NCBI GenBank assembly: GCA_041659285.1
Contig: JBAZYO010000001.1
Span: 124,001 to 188,000 of the forward strand
Length of the DNA stretch: 64,000 nucleotides
From: Vicinamibacterales bacterium
GTDB taxonomy: Bacteria > Acidobacteriota > Vicinamibacteria > Vicinamibacterales > UBA2999
Direction: 5' to 3'
Position 1 is the first letter of the stretch; each line of letters begins with the position of its first letter. The notes under the pieces were generated by a model, which worked only from the letters and a program-made list of their open reading frames with translations, was not told the DNA's origin and searched no databases. The position numbers were made by a program, and so were the translations under genes. Below, in pieces: positions 25,284 through 37,728 of the stretch.

Positions 25284-26216
25284 GTGCCTCCGGAATCCGT
25301 GGCCTTGCAGTGCACCGGCTTGATCAAGCGCTACGGCGAGGTCACCGCCGTCAACGGATTGGACCTGACGGTGATGCGCGGTGAGTGCTTCGGCCTGCTC
25401 GGGCCGAACGGCGCCGGCAAGACGACCACCATCGAGATCCTCGAAGGCCTCCTGCACGCCGACGCCGGTGAGCTGTCGGTGCTCGGCCGGCAGTGGTCCC
25501 GCGACGCGGCGTCATTGCGGCCTCGCCTCGGCATCCAGCTGCAGGAAACGCAGCTCGCCGACAAGCTGACCGTCGGCGAAACGTTGCGGCTGTTCCGCTC
25601 GTTCTATCCCAACGGCCCGACGGTGGACGAGTTGCTCGACACCGTGGAACTGGGCGCCAAGCGTGATGCCTGGGTGTCGAAGCTGTCGGGCGGCCAGAAA
25701 CAGCGCCTGTCGGTCGCTTGCGCGCTCGCCGGGCAGCCCGAGCTGCTGTTCCTGGATGAGCCGACGACCGGCCTCGACCCGCAATCGCGCCGCCAGCTGT
25801 GGGAACTGCTCGGGCGCTTTCGCGCCGGCGGCGGCACCATCCTGATCACGACACACTACATGGACGAGGCCCACGCCCTGTGCGACCGCGTCGGCATCAT
25901 GGACCAGGGCCGGCTGATCGCGCTTGGCACGCCGCGCGAGCTGGTCGCGTCGCTCGGCGCCGAGCACGTGGTCGAGTTCGCGCTCGCCAGCGGCGCCACG
26001 CCGGCCGACGCCGCCCTGCGGCAACTGCCCGGCGTGCGCGACGTGCGCACACACGACACGCACCTGGCGCTGGCGACCTCCGAACTCCACTTGACCGTGC
26101 CGGCGTTGCTCGACCTGCTGCGCGCGCACGACGCGACGCTGAGCCAGTTGGGCACGCACAGCGCCACGCTCGAAGATGTCTTCGTGGCCTTGACCGGAAG
26201 GCAGTTGCGCGAATGA
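25284..26216 (+). CDS. ABC exporter ATP-binding protein (DrrA/CcmA-like)
   Basis: A nucleotide-binding domain with Walker A LGPNGAGKTTTIEIL, Q-loop LGIQLQET, signature KLSGGQKQRLSVACAL, Walker B ELLFLDEPTTGLD and H-loop ILITTHYMDEAHALCD. The C-terminal 80 residues (HVVEFALASG..., LEDVFVALTGRQL) match the DrrA-type regulatory extension. GTG at 25284 (VPPESVALQCTGLIKRYG) follows a TACAAT box; the frame is open upstream but not conserved. The stop overlaps the permease start by four bases. Substrate unknown; typical members export drugs or lipids. Confidence 0.92.
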   Translation: MPPESVALQCTGLIKRYGEVTAVNGLDLTVMRGECFGLLGPNGAGKTTTIEILEGLLHADAGELSVLGRQWSRDAASLRPRLGIQLQETQLADKLTVGETLRLFRSFYPNGPTVDELLDTVELGAKRDAWVSKLSGGQKQRLSVACALAGQPELLFLDEPTTGLDPQSRRQLWELLGRFRAGGGTILITTHYMDEAHALCDRVGIMDQGRLIALGTPRELVASLGAEHVVEFALASGATPADAALRQLPGVRDVRTHDTHLALATSELHLTVPALLDLLRAHDATLSQLGTHSATLEDVFVALTGRQLRE

Positions 26217-27268
26217 CCCATCCGCCCTCGTCTCAGGCCAGGCCCCATCCGCTCCTCGAACTGACCCTCGCGCGGTTCCGCGAATTCCTGCGCGAGCCCG
26301 AAGCGATGTTCTGGGTGTTCGGGTTTCCGCTGATCATGACCTGCGCCCTCGGCATCGCGTTCCGCTCGCGCGGCCAGGAGCCGATCATCGCCGGCGTCGT
26401 CGAGCGGGCGGGGGCCGATCAGGTGGTGGCGGCGCTGGCACAGGCGGGCGGGTTCACCGTGCGCCGAATGGCGGAGGCCGAGATCGCCCAGGCCGTGCGC
26501 GACGGCCGCGCCTCCGTCGTCGTGGTGCCGGGCACGCCGCCGACCTACCGGTTCGACGAGGCTCGCGCCGAAAGCCAGGTCGCGCGTCTCGCGGTCGATC
26601 GCGCCCTGCAGCGCGCCGCGGGGCGCGCCGACGCGTTCACGCCGGTCGAGGCGCCGGTGCAGGCGGTCGGGTCACGCTACATCGACTGGCTGGTGCCCGG
26701 CTTGCTCGGCATGAACATCATGAGCACCGGTTTGTGGGGCGTCGCCTTCTCGATCGTGCAGGCTCGCAGCAAGAAGCTGCTGAAGCGGCTGGCGGCGACA
26801 CCGATGTCGAAGACGCATTACCTGGCGTCGCACATCATCAGCCGGCTGCTCTTCCTGGCCCTGGAAACCGTCGTCATCGTCGGGTTCGCGAGGATCGCGT
26901 TCGAGGTCGAGGTGCACGGCGCGCTATGGGCGCTGGCCGTGCTGGCCCTGCTCGGCGCGCTGGCCTTCGGCGCCATCGGGCTGCTGGTGGCGAGCCGGGT
27001 CCGGACCATCGAAGCGGTGTCGGGACTGATGAACCTGGTGATGCTGCCGATGTGGGTGCTGTCGGGCGTGTTCTTCGCCTCGACCAATTTTCCCGAGGTG
27101 ATGCAGCCCGTCATCCGGGCCTTGCCGCTCACGGCGTTGATCGATGCGCTGCGGGCGGTGATCAACGACGGCCGGCCGCTGACCGCGCTGATCCCGGAAA
27201 TGGCCGTGCTCGCCGCCTGGGGCAGCGCCTCGTTCGCGCTGACGCTCAGGCTGTTTCGCTGGCAATAG
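26213..27268 (+). CDS. ABC-2 type permease
   Basis: 351 residues: one N-terminal membrane segment (MFWVFGFPLIMTCALGIAF), a periplasmic-type soluble region (QEPIIAGVVERAGADQVVAA), then five further segments with the ABC-2 pattern KKLLKRLAATPMSKTHYLAS, LLVASRVRTIEAVSGLMNLVMLP and MWVLSGVFFASTNFPEVMQPVIRALPLTALIDALRA. Pairs with the ATPase ahead to form a DrrAB-like exporter. The last 45 bases, including the stop, are repeated exactly near 41.6 kb at the end of a kinase gene. Substrate unknown. Confidence 0.92.
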   Translation: MTHPPSSQARPHPLLELTLARFREFLREPEAMFWVFGFPLIMTCALGIAFRSRGQEPIIAGVVERAGADQVVAALAQAGGFTVRRMAEAEIAQAVRDGRASVVVVPGTPPTYRFDEARAESQVARLAVDRALQRAAGRADAFTPVEAPVQAVGSRYIDWLVPGLLGMNIMSTGLWGVAFSIVQARSKKLLKRLAATPMSKTHYLASHIISRLLFLALETVVIVGFARIAFEVEVHGALWALAVLALLGALAFGAIGLLVASRVRTIEAVSGLMNLVMLPMWVLSGVFFASTNFPEVMQPVIRALPLTALIDALRAVINDGRPLTALIPEMAVLAAWGSASFALTLRLFRWQ

Positions 27269-27269
27269 C
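27225..27269. repeat. 45-bp exact duplicate, copy 1 (end of ABC permease gene)
   Basis: This segment, from GCGCCTCGTTCGCGC to GGCAATAGC, is identical over 45 bases to 41564-41608. Here it encodes the permease C-terminus ASFALTLRLFRWQ and stop in the sense direction. Confidence 0.85.
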
Positions 27270-27311
27270 AGCAGACACCGCTCCGCGGCGCATCGGTCGA
27301 TCGGTCATGCC

Positions 27312-29929
<2,618 letters not shown>

Positions 29930-29933
<4 letters not shown>

Positions 29934-31027
29934 AACTCACGCTCCGCGCTGTTCTTGCGGACGATAGACACCAGTCCATCCGCGATCTTATCGGCCGGCA
30001 GTACATGACTGGCGCCGCCAAGCCTGATCGCTTCGCCGGGCATGCCGTGCACGACGGAGCTGCCGTGGTCCTGCGCAATGGTGATGGCGCCACCGTCCCG
30101 CATCGATTTCAGTTCCGCCGCCCCGTCCTTGCCCATGCCCGTGAGCAGGACGCCCACCGATCGCAGGCCGCAGACCTCGGCCAGCGATCGGAACAGGTAC
30201 GAGACGGCCGGCCGCAGGCCATTCTCCGGGCCCTCTTTGGTCAAGACAATGCGGCCGCCCGCACTGAGACCCATCTGGAAATCATCGGGCGCGAGATACA
30301 CATGGCCCGCCAGCGGCTGGGTCCCATACGACGCAATGTGCACCTGAAACCCGGTGGTGTGACCCAACCACTCGGCCAACCCTGGCAGAAAGCCGTGCGC
30401 GATGTGTTGCACCACCAGGATCGGCGCGGGGAAGTCCTTGGGCAGGCCAGCGAGGACGGTCTGCAATACCGGCGGCCCGCCCGTGGACGCGCCGATGCCG
30501 ACCACCGTGATCTCGGCTCGCGCGGGCCTCTCTCCACCCGGGCGCGGCACAGGCGGTGTCGGGGCGAGCGGCCGCGGCCAGCGCCGGACGACCTTGACCT
30601 CAGACATCAGCTTCACTGTCTGCAGAAGCATCGCGACCCGCTCCTCGAACTGGGGATGCTCCGGACCGGTCGGCTTGGCGATGCACGCCACGGCCCCGGC
30701 CTCCATCATCTTGAACGTCGTGGCCACCTCTTGAGGATTCGAGGTGGCGGAGCAGATGACGATGGGCACCGGATAGGTTTCCATCAGGCGCCGCGTCGTC
30801 TCGAAGCCATCCAGGCCCGGCATATGGATGTCCATCACGACCACATCGGGCTTCTGCTTCGACACGAAGTCGAGTGCGGCCTGACCGTCGTCGACCGTGC
30901 CAATGACCCGGATCTGGGGGTCCGATTCCAGAAGGTGCAGGAGCAGCATCCGCAGCACCTTCGAATCGTCCACTACCAGCACCGTGATGGCGCCGTGAGA
31001 CCCGTGGCGTGATGGAGGCAGTCCCAT
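29930..31027 (-). CDS. cheB: Chemotaxis response regulator methylesterase CheB
   Basis: Removes methyl groups from receptor glutamates. N-terminal receiver with acceptor in DVVVMDIHMPGLDGFET and K in AVACIAKPTG; linker about residues 140-175; C-terminal esterase with catalytic Ser in GIGASTGGPPVLQTVL, His in VVQHIAHGFLPGLAEWL and Asp in GMGKDGAAELKSM. Lies two bases after the cheA stop and overlaps the hybrid kinase start, within one operon. It is a WspF counterpart by position. Confidence 0.95.
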
Positions 31028-31029
31028 GG

Positions 31030-33276
31030 TCAGACCAGCCGCCGCACGGCGTCGAGCAGGTTGCCCTGATCGAAGCTGCTCTTGATGATGTAGGCGTTGG
31101 CGCCGACGTCGATGCCACGCTCGAGGTCCTCGCGCGTCTCGAGTGCCGTCACGAGCACGACCGGCAGGTCCGACAGGGTCTTGTCGGCTCGAATCCGCGC
31201 GGTCAAGTCGAAGCCGTTCAGACGCGGCATTTCCACATCAGAGACCAGCAGGTCGAAGCGTTCCGCACGCAACAGCGTGTACGCCTCCATGCCGTCCACC
31301 GCCGTTCGAACTTCGTAGCCGGCGGACTCGAGGATGCTCTTGATCAGCATCCGGGACGTGATCGAATCCTCGGCGACGAGCACGGACGGCGCGGCCGGCG
31401 GCTTGGCTTCGGAAGCCCTCGGCGCCGCCGCAACTCTCGTGGTCCGGGCCGACGCCAGCAGGTCGGCGACATGGAGAATGGGCGCCACCTGGCCGGATCC
31501 AAGCACCGTGGCGCCGGCGACATTGCGCACGCGCACGAGCGGGGGAGCCAGATGCTTGGCCAGCACTTCCTGCTCCTCCAAGACCGCATCGACCGCGAGC
31601 GCGATGCGCTCATCGCCGGAGCCGAGAACGACGATCGGGATCGGTGCGTCCGCGGCAGTGTCGCGGGCGGCAAGGGCCGGGAGCCCCAGAATGTCGGCCA
31701 ACCACACGAGCGACACGGCGCGACCCCCCACCGCAATGGTGGGGCGGCCGCCTTCCACGGTCTGTATCGTTCCCGCCCGGATGCGCGCGACACGCTCGAC
31801 CTGGAGCGTGGGGACGACAAATAGTCGCCCCGCCGCTTCGACCTGAATGCCTCGAAAGGTGGCGAGCGTGGTGGGCAGGACGATGCGGATGCTGGTGCCC
31901 TCGTCCAGCCGGCTCTCGACCGAGACGGATCCACCCAACCGGTCGGCCCTTTCACGCACGATGGCCAGGCCGAGTCCGCGGCCCGACAGTCGCGTGATGA
32001 TCGGGCTGGTCGACACGTCAGCCTGGAAAACCAGCGCACGCGCCTCGGCGTCGCTTAAGTGGTTCGCCTCGTCGGCCTGGAGAAGGCCGCGGGCGATCGC
32101 CGATGCCTTGACCTTGTCAACGTCGATGCCGGACCCATCGTCCGACACGAGGATTTCCACTTTAGTGCTGTTCACCCGAGAGGCGGCGAGCGAGATCGTG
32201 CCGCGCGCCGGCTTGCCGCATCGGCTTCGCACGTCGGCTGTCTCGATCCCGTGATCCACCGCATTGCGGAGCAGGTGGACCAAGGGGTCTTTCATCTCTT
32301 CGAGGATGCGCTTGTCAATCTCGATCTCTTCGCCGCGGACCACGAGGTCGGCCTCCTTCCCCTGGTCGCGACAGAGGTCGCGCACCAGCTTGGGGAACTG
32401 CGAGGCGAGTGTCGCAAACGGCAGCAGGAGCAGTTTCTTGGAGTCCTCGACCAGGTCGTCCACGAGCTTGCCGATTGCATGGTGGTCCTGTTGTGCGGTT
32501 CGTGCCAGGGCCGCCGTCTGGCCTTCGATCGACTTGAGGTGCTCGGTGCTCCGGTCGAGGAAGTCGAGCAGCCTGGTGAGGCTCACCTTGGCTGCCTGCT
32601 CCGCGGGGCTGTGTGCCGGCCGATCCGCCGTCTGGCGGAGGGCACGGGTGTGCGGCTCCACTGTGGCCGATTCCCGTCGCCACGCCTCGAAGCGGCGCCC
32701 AAGCTCATGCAGGTCCACCGCCCGCTGAGCCGTGGTCAGCTTTGCGGTCAGCATCTCTTCCGCCTCGACCAACCGCGCGTCGAGCTTCGCCACGCTGATG
32801 CGGACGGTGCCGTCGCTCGGCACAGCCACTGGATCGGCGGAAGGCTCGGACGGGAACACGGCCGCTGACTCGGGCGCCGAGAGAGACGGTCCGGACCGAT
32901 GGGGAGGCCACCCGGTGACCGGGGCTTCGCGGGGTGGGGCATCAAGACCGCCCAGTGCGGCGGCGATTGCGTCCACGGCGTGGTGCATCTCGTCCAGCCC
33001 CTGGGGGGTTGGCGCGGCCGCGTGCCGCCACGCGGCAAAGACGTCTTCAAGCGACTGGCAGATCGACTCGACTTCGGTAAAATCCACGGCCCGTGCCGCG
33101 CCCTTCAGGCTGTGCGCGGCGCGGTACACGGTGTCGACCACGTGCTGTCGCTCATCGGCTGAAGGCGACCGTTCCAATTCGAGCAGGCCCGACGCGATGG
33201 CCTGCATGTGCTCTTGCGCTTCGACCCTGAAGGTCGCCCGCAGCTTCCTGAGAAAGTCGTCGTCTTGGGGGGCCAT
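31030..33276 (-). CDS. cheA: CheA-type kinase fused to a receiver
   Basis: 748 residues. The Hpt domain comes first (YRAAHSLKGAARAVDFTEVE, the phospho-accepting His in AHSLKG). No clear P2 domain follows. The dimerisation and ATPase part has LRNAVDHGIETADVR, DDGSGIDVDKVKASAIARG and GRGLGLAIVRERADRLGGSV. A CheW-like domain spans about residues 480-610, and a receiver ends the protein (DLLVSDVEMPRLNGFDL). CheA-REC hybrids are typical of Wsp and other alternative-function systems. It sits between the receptor gene and cheB. Confidence 0.94.
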   Translation of the reverse strand: MAPQDDDFLRKLRATFRVEAQEHMQAIASGLLELERSPSADERQHVVDTVYRAAHSLKGAARAVDFTEVESICQSLEDVFAAWRHAAAPTPQGLDEMHHAVDAIAAALGGLDAPPREAPVTGWPPHRSGPSLSAPESAAVFPSEPSADPVAVPSDGTVRISVAKLDARLVEAEEMLTAKLTTAQRAVDLHELGRRFEAWRRESATVEPHTRALRQTADRPAHSPAEQAAKVSLTRLLDFLDRSTEHLKSIEGQTAALARTAQQDHHAIGKLVDDLVEDSKKLLLLPFATLASQFPKLVRDLCRDQGKEADLVVRGEEIEIDKRILEEMKDPLVHLLRNAVDHGIETADVRSRCGKPARGTISLAASRVNSTKVEILVSDDGSGIDVDKVKASAIARGLLQADEANHLSDAEARALVFQADVSTSPIITRLSGRGLGLAIVRERADRLGGSVSVESRLDEGTSIRIVLPTTLATFRGIQVEAAGRLFVVPTLQVERVARIRAGTIQTVEGGRPTIAVGGRAVSLVWLADILGLPALAARDTAADAPIPIVVLGSGDERIALAVDAVLEEQEVLAKHLAPPLVRVRNVAGATVLGSGQVAPILHVADLLASARTTRVAAAPRASEAKPPAAPSVLVAEDSITSRMLIKSILESAGYEVRTAVDGMEAYTLLRAERFDLLVSDVEMPRLNGFDLTARIRADKTLSDLPVVLVTALETREDLERGIDVGANAYIIKSSFDQGNLLDAVRRLV

Positions 33277-33289
33277 GGCGTGGGTATCG

Positions 33290-35023
33290 TTACACCTGGT
33301 AGCGCTCGACCACCTGTGTGAGCCGCTGGCCGAGCGCGTTGAGGTTGCGGGCGGCGGTTTCCAGTTGCGTGGCGCTCGCCACGTTCTGCGTGCTGGCCTG
33401 CTTGATGCTGTCCATCGCCGCCGCTACCTGGTCCACCCCCACCAACTGCTGCTGGCTCGAGGCGGCGATCTGCGTCGCCGCCTGCGCGGCTTCGGAGACG
33501 CTGCCCGCCAGCGTCTGGATGGCCTCACCGGCCACCTCGGTGTGCCGGGTGCCCGCGTCGACGGCTTTGCTGCCTTGCTCAGTGGCGAGCACTGCAGTGG
33601 CCGTCGCCTTCTGAATGTCGCCGAGAATCGTCCGCACCTGCGTGGTGGCCTGCCGCGATTGCTCGGCCAGGCTCTTGACCTCTTGCGCGACCACCCCGAA
33701 GCCCTTGCCGTGCTCACCGGCCTTGGCCGCCTCGATCGCCGCGTTGACGGCCAGCAGGTTCGACTGCGCGGCCAGGTCCTCCACCGTGGCGATGATCTGG
33801 CCGATGGCCTGGCCCTGCTCGCTGAGCCGCCCCATGCTGGCCGCGATGGCGTCCATCTGCTGGCGAATGCGCTGCATGCCGGCACCGACGTCCTCGGTCG
33901 ATTTGCGGCCGTTTTGCGAAATCTGCGCGGCCTTCTGCGCGCTGTCGGCCACGTGCTTGGCCTTCTGATTGGCCACCTGCGCGGTCTGGCGGACCTCTTC
34001 CACGGTGGTGGTGGTCTCGCTGACCGCCGCGGCCGACTCGTTGGCACTGGCCGCCAGTTGCGTCGTCGACGCGACGATCTCGCTGGCCGCCGACCCCAGC
34101 ACGGACGCGCCTTCCACCAGTGCCCGGATCTGGCCGCGCAGGTTCTCGACCATGCGCGCAAAGGCGTTGCCCAGCACATCATCGGGAGAGTGTGGCGTGA
34201 TGGTGGACCGCAGGTCACCAGCCGCGATGCGTTCGGCCGCCACGGCCATGGCGCGCAGAGACTCGGTCATGACGCTGAATGCCCGCGCCAGCATGCCGAG
34301 TTCGTCGTTCCGCGAGTCCGGCGCCACATTCGTGCGCAGGTCGCCCATGGTGATCCGTTCCGCGACGCCCGTCAGGTCCCGGAGCGGCCCGGCGATGTTG
34401 CGCGTTATCGCGAAGGCGGCCACCATTGCGACGATCAGGGCGGAGAGCGTACCCAGCAGGATGGTCCATTTCGCATTGCTCGCATCGGCTTGCGCCTGCG
34501 CGACCCGTGTTTCGAGCAATGCATCCTCATCGCCCTGCATGTCGCCAAGCAGGTTGCGGATTTCGTCCATGTTGGCCTCGCCCTTGCCAGCCTTCGTGGC
34601 CTGGGCAGCGGCGTCCAGGCCGCTCGCCCGGCGGACCGTGATCGCTTCCCGAGCGATCGCCAGCCGGGACTGGATGAGGGGTTCCAGCGTCGCCAGCCGG
34701 CGTTGTTGGGCTGCAGAGTCCGCCGTGAGCGAACGGAGATCCCGTACCGCCTGATCGAGCCGGCCCAACGCGTCCTGATACGGATCCAGGTAGGCATCGT
34801 CGCCGGTGATCACGTACCCACGTTGGCTTGTCTGGGCGGTCGTCAGAAGCATCAGCACTTCCGCGAGTTGTTTCAGCACGTCGTAGGTGTGTCGGCGCGC
34901 GTTTGACGCCTCGATCAATTGCGTTGTGCTCCGGTAGGACACACCTCCGACGAACAGAAAAATGACCAGCGTGAAGCCAAACCCGGCGCCGATTTTCGTT
35001 CCAACGTTCCATCGCAGCGTCAT
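33290..35023 (-). CDS. Methyl-accepting chemotaxis protein with CHASE3 sensor
   Basis: Membrane segment 1 (GAGFGFTLVIFLFVGGVSY), a helical CHASE3 periplasmic domain (TAQTSQRGYVITGDDAYLDP), membrane segment 2 (ILLGTLSALIVAMVAAFAI), one HAMP plus a second HAMP-like copy (AVAAERIAAGDLRSTITPHS) and the signalling domain with hairpin tip EDLAAQSNLLAVNAAIEAAK, then GEHGKGFGVVAQEVKSLAEQ. The C-terminus (VVERYQV) has no CheR/CheB docking pentapeptide. A GAGGGAG box precedes the start. It is the only receptor in this operon, in the WspA role; the ligand or surface cue is unknown. Confidence 0.93.
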   Translation of the reverse strand: MTLRWNVGTKIGAGFGFTLVIFLFVGGVSYRSTTQLIEASNARRHTYDVLKQLAEVLMLLTTAQTSQRGYVITGDDAYLDPYQDALGRLDQAVRDLRSLTADSAAQQRRLATLEPLIQSRLAIAREAITVRRASGLDAAAQATKAGKGEANMDEIRNLLGDMQGDEDALLETRVAQAQADASNAKWTILLGTLSALIVAMVAAFAITRNIAGPLRDLTGVAERITMGDLRTNVAPDSRNDELGMLARAFSVMTESLRAMAVAAERIAAGDLRSTITPHSPDDVLGNAFARMVENLRGQIRALVEGASVLGSAASEIVASTTQLAASANESAAAVSETTTTVEEVRQTAQVANQKAKHVADSAQKAAQISQNGRKSTEDVGAGMQRIRQQMDAIAASMGRLSEQGQAIGQIIATVEDLAAQSNLLAVNAAIEAAKAGEHGKGFGVVAQEVKSLAEQSRQATTQVRTILGDIQKATATAVLATEQGSKAVDAGTRHTEVAGEAIQTLAGSVSEAAQAATQIAASSQQQLVGVDQVAAAMDSIKQASTQNVASATQLETAARNLNALGQRLTQVVERYQV

Positions 35024-35047
35024 GCGGTCTCCCTCGCAGGTTGTCGA

Positions 35048-35596
35048 TCAGATGTCCACGGTGTCGCGTACGACGATCTTCGGGTCGGCCAGGATGCGGG
35101 CCAGATCGAGGACCACCAGTCCGTCGGCCGTCACACCCTTCAGGTAGTCACTGCGGATTCCGGTGAGGGTGGGGAGGGAAGACTGCAGGCTGTCGACTGG
35201 AATTGATCGTACGCCCACGATCTCGTCGGCCAGGAGGCCGAGCTCGAGTCCGTGGCCGCGGACGATGATGATGCGGTGCAGGTCGCTCAGTCCCTTCTGG
35301 GGTAGTTCGAAGAACTGCTTGATGTCGAAGACAGGCAGGATCTGCCCCCGCACATTGACAATCCCGACAACGAACGCCGGCGTGCACGGCAGAGGCGTCA
35401 GGTGCTTCAACGGATACACCTCACGTACGTGCGGCGTCTCGACGGCGTAGCGTTCTTGGGCAAGGCGGAACTCCAGCACGTCGAGCAACGACTCCGCGAC
35501 TGGAGGCGTCTCCAGTGGGCGGGCCAACGCGTGTGCGCGCGCGCGAAGGATCTGCGCCGCATCAGACATGACGGGCGGGCGGGTCTCGGGCGTCAT
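35048..35596 (-). CDS. cheW: CheW-like coupling protein
   Basis: 182 residues with a CheW fold after a 35-residue N-terminal extension: LLDVLEFRLAQERYAVETPHVREVYPL, LTPLPCTPAFVVGIVNVRGQ, ILPVFDIKQFFELP, then LLADEIVGVRSIPVDSLQ. CheW connects the receptor to CheA. The start overlaps the cheR stop by four bases. It is one of two CheW proteins in the operon, as in Wsp systems (WspB and WspD). Confidence 0.93.
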   Translation of the reverse strand: MTPETRPPVMSDAAQILRARAHALARPLETPPVAESLLDVLEFRLAQERYAVETPHVREVYPLKHLTPLPCTPAFVVGIVNVRGQILPVFDIKQFFELPQKGLSDLHRIIIVRGHGLELGLLADEIVGVRSIPVDSLQSSLPTLTGIRSDYLKGVTADGLVVLDLARILADPKIVVRDTVDI

Positions 35597-37059
35597 AGCA
35601 TGTGCTCCAGAGCCGTGATGGTGTCGGTGAGGCGGCCGACCGTCAGGCCGTCCGATTCCGGCAACAGCGTGTCCGGTTGTTCGCGCGCCAGGAGCCGCAG
35701 CGCCGTACTGAAATACCTGCGGGCCTCGTCAGGCTTGCCGCTGCCGCGTGCGAGGTTGCCCAACGCGAAGTGCGCCAGCACGAAGTCTGGGTCCAGATAG
35801 AGGACGCGCTCGAGCGATCGTCGAGCCTCATCCTTCGGGCCCTGCTCGAGCAGCACCGCCGCCCGCACGTAGTGCGCGGCCGCGTCCACCTTGTCGGCGG
35901 CGATCCAGCGATCGCACCACACGACCGCCTCCGCTAATCGGCCCTGATTGGCGAGCGCGCGCGCGAGCAAGGAACACGCCGCCAGATCGGGGGAGCGCCC
36001 CGCCGCCCACGCCATCAACGTGTCGGCCGCCTCATCGTAGCGGCCCTGTTGATACAGCGAACTGGCCAGCGCATGCGGCGGAGGACTCGGCTTCACCTGA
36101 GGCGGATCCGCCGGTAGTGGAGCCGGCGGTGCCGCCAGAACCGAGGCCGTGGGAATCTCGGGCACCCCAACGCGTCCCGCGCCTGGGGCCACGACGGCAT
36201 TCCGTTGGTAGAGGATCACGCCCGGGAAGTTCTGAATGGCGAACTGAGGAAAGAGGGCGTGGGACGCCTCACTCGGACTGACCACGAGCCAGCCGCCGTC
36301 AACCAGCGCGTGGTGCAGGCCGTCAATCGCCTTGCGGACCTGTGCCGGTCCGAAGTACATGAGGACGTTGCGGCAGAGGATGAGGTCCATGGCGTTGGTA
36401 TCGGTTGCCAGCGATGGATAAACCCCCTCCGCGAGGTTCAGGTACCCAAAGGTAACGAGCCTCTTGATCTCCGGCAGGATGGTGTGCGGCCCGCCTCCGG
36501 ACTGGCGGAAGTAGCGCGCCTTCGTACTGGCGGGCGTGTTGCGGAACGACCACTCGCCGTAGGCACCGGCGGCGGCCTTTCGGAGAAAATGCGGATTGAT
36601 GTCGGTGGCCAGGATCGAGACGTGCCAGTCCGGGAGATCGGGCAGCAGCTGATGGATCAGAATCGCCAGCGAATAGGGTTCCTCGCCCGTGCAACATGCC
36701 GCGCTCCAGATCCGCAGCCGCCGCTCGCGGCCTCGCCGCGCGCGGATCAAGTCGGGGAGCACGCGACTCGAGAGGACATCAAACAGGGCGTCGTCCCTGA
36801 AAAAATAGGTCTCACCAACCGTCAGGTGGCTGGCGAGCACCTGAAGCTGCGCCTTGGTTGGGGGCGCCGATAACAGCCACCTGGCGCACTCAGAGAGATC
36901 TGTGAATCCGAATTCCGCCGCTGCGGCGGCCAGGCCGCGTTGCAGATCCGCGAGCCGCTCGGGCGGGAAGTGCAGCCCCAGGTGCCTGCCGATGAACTCG
37001 CTCCAGCGTGTCCACTGGGGACCTGATGGACCGTTCGGCGAGCAAGAGGTCGGCATCAT
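35593..37059 (-). CDS. cheR: CheR methyltransferase with C-terminal TPR repeats
   Basis: The first 280 residues are a CheR methyltransferase: EFIGRHLGLHFPPERLADLQ, GETYFFRDDALFDVL, the SAM site SAACCTGEEPYSLAILIHQL, LATDINPHFLRKAAAGAYGEWSFRNTP (split here as ATDINPHFLRKA and GEWSFRNTP) and DLILCRNVLMYFGPAQVRKAI. After a Pro-rich linker, residues about 330-470 form TPR-like helices (LASSLYQQGRYDEAADTLMA, ALANQGRLAEAVVWCDRWI, ALGNLARGSGKPDEARRYF). CheR-TPR is the WspC type, which methylates receptors without pentapeptide docking. Confidence 0.94.
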   Translation of the reverse strand: MMPTSCSPNGPSGPQWTRWSEFIGRHLGLHFPPERLADLQRGLAAAAAEFGFTDLSECARWLLSAPPTKAQLQVLASHLTVGETYFFRDDALFDVLSSRVLPDLIRARRGRERRLRIWSAACCTGEEPYSLAILIHQLLPDLPDWHVSILATDINPHFLRKAAAGAYGEWSFRNTPASTKARYFRQSGGGPHTILPEIKRLVTFGYLNLAEGVYPSLATDTNAMDLILCRNVLMYFGPAQVRKAIDGLHHALVDGGWLVVSPSEASHALFPQFAIQNFPGVILYQRNAVVAPGAGRVGVPEIPTASVLAAPPAPLPADPPQVKPSPPPHALASSLYQQGRYDEAADTLMAWAAGRSPDLAACSLLARALANQGRLAEAVVWCDRWIAADKVDAAAHYVRAAVLLEQGPKDEARRSLERVLYLDPDFVLAHFALGNLARGSGKPDEARRYFSTALRLLAREQPDTLLPESDGLTVGRLTDTITALEHML

Positions 37060-37062
37060 CCG

Positions 37063-37530
37063 CTAGGCCCCCTTGAAGCCGTCAATGGCATCGTCCAAGG
37101 TGCGCGCCTCGTCCAGTGACAAAAACTGGTCGAGGTCGTGGATCAGGACCAGGCCATCGTCCAAGCGAACCACGCCGGGGAAGGCATCGAGGCCCGGAGC
37201 GACCTGCGATGAGGGGATGACCTCGGTCTGTGGACGTTCCACCAGGCCATCCGACTGATCGACCACGAGGACCACCGTGCGGCGCTCGGTGTGTGCAACC
37301 AAGAACCAGTCAGTCGGGACCACCTCGCGCTCCGGCAACAGGAACCGCCGCCGAACATTGAGGACTGGGAGCACCCGGCCGTGCACGTTGATCGCGCCGA
37401 GAACGATTGCCGGAGCATGGGGTAGCGGCGTCACTTCAACGGACTGCACCACACGTTCAATCGCCGCGAGCGGTAAGGCGTAGCGCTGCTGATCCAGGCA
37501 AAACGAGATGAGCTGTGCGGTGTCACCCAT
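37063..37530 (-). CDS. cheW: CheW-like coupling protein (first gene of the operon)
   Basis: 155 residues with a plain CheW domain: LISFCLDQQRYALPLAAIER, VEVTPLPHAPAIVLGAINVH, GRVLPVLNVRRRFLLPERE, VVLVVDQSDGLVERP and a C-terminal LDDGLVLIHDLDQFLSLDE. First gene of the seven-gene chemosensory operon, four bases ahead of cheR. It may form the second coupling arm of the CheA-receptor array. The 120-base spacer upstream faces the divergent GGDEF gene. Confidence 0.92.
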   Translation of the reverse strand: MGDTAQLISFCLDQQRYALPLAAIERVVQSVEVTPLPHAPAIVLGAINVHGRVLPVLNVRRRFLLPEREVVPTDWFLVAHTERRTVVLVVDQSDGLVERPQTEVIPSSQVAPGLDAFPGVVRLDDGLVLIHDLDQFLSLDEARTLDDAIDGFKGA

Positions 37531-37728
37531 GCTGCCAACCTTGCCGTACCGTTGCCGCCGTTTGTTGCGGTTTGGCTCTCAACACCCATCGGAGCATTTG
37601 CACGATGAGGGGCGCACTGTGCGAGTCGCTACAATACACGAATTCAGGCCTTGGCGCAGAGGGTGCTCACCCTTGAACAGAAGGGCGTAGACTGGGCCGG
37701 TTACGCGCTTTTCAGGCCCAAGACCCCT